The notes beneath the pieces were generated by a model. It did not search any database. It was not told where the DNA came from and worked only from the letters and a program-made list of their open reading frames with translations. 64,000 nucleotides of DNA from Thermodesulfobacterium geofontis OPF15. Lineage in GTDB: Bacteria; Desulfobacterota; Thermodesulfobacteria; Thermodesulfobacteriales; Thermodesulfobacteriaceae. Positions within the stretch are counted from its first letter, which is position 1; every line of letters starts with the position of its first letter. Location of the stretch: contig NC_015682.1 in assembly GCF_000215975.1 (NCBI RefSeq), forward strand, positions 372,001 through 436,000, read 5' to 3'. Below are positions 61,977 to 64,000 of the stretch, one piece after another. A program made the translations under genes and the position numbers.

Positions 61977-64000
61977 ATGTCTGATTTTGTTCATCTCCAT
62001 CTTCATACAGAATGGAGTCTCCTTGATGGAGCTATAAGAATAGAAGATCTTACTAAAAGACTCATAGAATATGGAATGCCAGGGTGTGCTGTAACTGATC
62101 ATGGAACTTTATATGGAATTATTCATTTTTATACCAAGTTAAAAGAAGTAGGTCTTAAGCCCATTATAGGTTGCGAATTTTATGTAGCTGAGGGGTCTCG
62201 TTTTGAAAAAAAAGCATCAAAAAGAGGAGAAGCCGGGACACATTTAGTTTTGCTTGCCAAAAATAAAGAGGGTTATCAAAACCTTTTAAAATTAGCCTCA
62301 ATTGCATATTTAGAAGGATTTTACTATAGACCTCGCATAGATAAAGAAGTTCTTAAGCAATATCATCAAGGGCTTATAGCAATGAGTGCCTGTTTGGAAG
62401 GGGAAATTCCGAGACTTCTTTTAGCAGGAAATTTAAATAAGGCTATAGAAGTAGCCAAATGGTACAAAGAGTTATTTAAGGATGATTTTTATTTAGAACT
62501 TCAAAAAAATGATTTACCCGAACAAGACAAAGTTAACGAGGGGATTTTAGAGATAGCTGAAAAATTGAGAATTAAATGTGTTGCTACTGCAGATTGTCAT
62601 TACTTAGATAAAGAGGATGCTCTTGCTCATGAAGTCCTTTTATGTATTCAAACAGGACATAAACTTTCTGATCCCGATAGATTTAGGTTTAATACAGATA
62701 AGCTTTATTTTGCAAGTGCTGAAGAAATGAGAGAAAGATTCAAAAATTATCCTTTAGAAATTATTACTAATTCTATGGAAATTTTTGAAAAAATAGATTT
62801 AGAAATCAAAACTGATGAAATTTTATTTCCTAAGGCGAAAATTCCAGAAGGTGAAACTGTAGAAAGTTATTTTATTAAAAAAGCAAGAGAGGGTTTAGAA
62901 AGGAAACTTAAAGAACTTAAAGCCAAAGGTCAACTTGCAGAAGATGAAGAAAAATATTGGCAAAGATTAGAATATGAGATAGATACTATAATTGAAAAAG
63001 GGTATGCAAGTTATTTTTTAATTGTGGCGGACTTTGTAAATTGGGCAAAATCTCGTGGAATTCCTGTTGGTCCAGGAAGAGGTTCTGCTGCAGGTGCACT
63101 TACATCATATGCTCTTGGAATTACAAATTTAGATCCTTTGAGATGGGGACTTCTTTTTGAAAGATTCTTAAATAAAGAAAGGCCAAGTCTTCCTGATATA
63201 GATGTAGATTTTTGCATGGAAAGAAGAGATGAGGTTATAGAATATGTAGCTAATACTTACGGAAAGGAATATATTGCTAAAATTGCAACCTTCGGGCAAC
63301 TGAAAGCAAGACAAGTAGTAAGAGATGTAGGAAGGGTACTTGGATTTAAACCTAAGGAAATAGATCCTATAGCAAAGATGATAAGTCCTGGAATAAATGT
63401 AACCTTAGAAAAGGAATTACAAAGAGAGGAGTTTAAAGAATTAATTAAAAGATCTGAAAAAATAAAAAAACTTTTTGAACTTGCCAAAAAACTTGAAAGA
63501 TTACCAAGGCATGTAAGTCAACATGCAGCAGGAGTTATTATAGCAGGAAAACCAATTACAGAAGTTGCGCCTTTAATGAAAGGAGATGAAGGGGAAATTC
63601 TTGTTCAATTTGATATGAAAGCTTGTGAAGCTGTAGGACTAATAAAATTTGACTTTTTAGGTTTAAAAACCCTCACCATCATTGATCATACCTTAAAGCT
63701 TATAGAAAGATATGAAGGAATAAAAATAAATATTGATGATATCCCCTTAAATGATGAAAAAACTTATGAACTTTTAAGGAAAGGAGAAACTGATGGAGTA
63801 TTTCAATTAGAATCAGACGGAATGAAAGAGTTATTAAGGAGGCTTAAACCTACAGATTTTAACGATCTTATTGCAGTATTAGCTTTATATAGACCAGGCC
63901 CCTTAGAAGGAGGATTAGTTGATCAGTATATAGAAACAAAACATGGAAAAAGAAAACCAGAATATTTGCATCCACTTTTAGAGCCTATTTTAAAAGAAAC
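61977..64000 (+). CDS. dnaE: DNA polymerase III alpha subunit (partial, runs off right edge)
   Basis: The start ATG follows an AGGGGGTG ribosome-binding site by 8 bp. The first 674 codons are visible and open to the edge. The N-terminal PHP domain is seen in FVHLHLHTEWSLLDGAI and DHGTLYGIIHFY. The polymerase core has GIPVGPGRGSAAGALTSYALG and the catalytic Asp pair in PSLPDIDVDFCMERR, followed by YGKEYIAKIATFG and RLPRHVSQHAAGVIIA. This is the DnaE1-type replicative enzyme. The end lies beyond the window. Confidence 0.96.
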   Translation, partial: MSDFVHLHLHTEWSLLDGAIRIEDLTKRLIEYGMPGCAVTDHGTLYGIIHFYTKLKEVGLKPIIGCEFYVAEGSRFEKKASKRGEAGTHLVLLAKNKEGYQNLLKLASIAYLEGFYYRPRIDKEVLKQYHQGLIAMSACLEGEIPRLLLAGNLNKAIEVAKWYKELFKDDFYLELQKNDLPEQDKVNEGILEIAEKLRIKCVATADCHYLDKEDALAHEVLLCIQTGHKLSDPDRFRFNTDKLYFASAEEMRERFKNYPLEIITNSMEIFEKIDLEIKTDEILFPKAKIPEGETVESYFIKKAREGLERKLKELKAKGQLAEDEEKYWQRLEYEIDTIIEKGYASYFLIVADFVNWAKSRGIPVGPGRGSAAGALTSYALGITNLDPLRWGLLFERFLNKERPSLPDIDVDFCMERRDEVIEYVANTYGKEYIAKIATFGQLKARQVVRDVGRVLGFKPKEIDPIAKMISPGINVTLEKELQREEFKELIKRSEKIKKLFELAKKLERLPRHVSQHAAGVIIAGKPITEVAPLMKGDEGEILVQFDMKACEAVGLIKFDFLGLKTLTIIDHTLKLIERYEGIKINIDDIPLNDEKTYELLRKGETDGVFQLESDGMKELLRRLKPTDFNDLIAVLALYRPGPLEGGLVDQYIETKHGKRKPEYLHPLLEPILKE

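Overview
The window comes from an AT-rich (about 30% G+C by eye), gene-dense bacterial chromosome. The proteins are rich in Lys, Glu and Ile, while the tRNA and riboswitch stems are GC-rich, as expected of a thermophile. The cell is Gram-negative (BtuB, Pal, Skp/OmpH, LysM amidase), anaerobic (Wood-Ljungdahl genes, ferredoxin, HypF) and makes multiheme cytochromes and heme by the siroheme route (AhbD). A thermophilic sulfate-reducer-like member of the Thermodesulfobacteriota (Thermodesulfobacterium or a relative) is the best guess. This is inference; no 16S rRNA gene is present.

Left part (1-11.3 kb). A GC-richer block at 1-1613 holds a PCP-reductase-like domain, a ferredoxin-type protein and a zinc-ribbon protein. 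Next come a hemerythrin, an octaheme HAO-like cytochrome, a DUF996 membrane protein, a YkgJ-type protein, ispG and rsmI. A btuB-type TonB receptor follows, preceded by a clear cobalamin riboswitch. A mobile-element scar comes next: a decayed IS256-family element abutting the 3' part of a tyrosine recombinase, beside tRNA-Thr(CGU).

Centre (11.3-25.9 kb). One long minus-strand operon encodes nearly all of the methyl branch of the Wood-Ljungdahl pathway plus acetyl-CoA synthase: galE, fhs, folD, a cooS homologue, metV, metF, acsD, acsB, an acsC-acsE fusion, a small Cys-rich protein and a flavoprotein. This is the most interesting region. The CooS homologue keeps the B-cluster cysteines but has lost three of the six C-cluster ligands (His to Gln, Cys to Asp, Cys to Leu) and the D-cluster. 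It and AcsD share a similar N-terminal coiled-coil extension. AcsC and AcsE are one polypeptide. AcsB keeps its whole A-cluster. The sequence therefore suggests an acetyl-CoA synthase/methyltransfer complex organised around a CODH-like subunit that probably cannot make CO itself.

Right part (25.9-64 kb). This is mostly housekeeping: recJ-dgt-formyltransferase-cpoB, pncA-pncB (NAD salvage), tRNA-Gln, an M16 protease with tsaE, glk, the envelope genes skp and pal, ftsY, tRNA-Ser, a second octaheme cytochrome, hypF, ahbD, coaBC and a HDOD-GGDEF regulator. A nine-gene plus-strand run (proA, nadD, mutS, LysM amidase, namZ-like, nrnA-like, obg, proB, dnaE) leaves the window inside dnaE. The amidase gene carries a perfect 187-bp internal repeat. 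Both octaheme cytochrome genes have the same 15-base promoter core.
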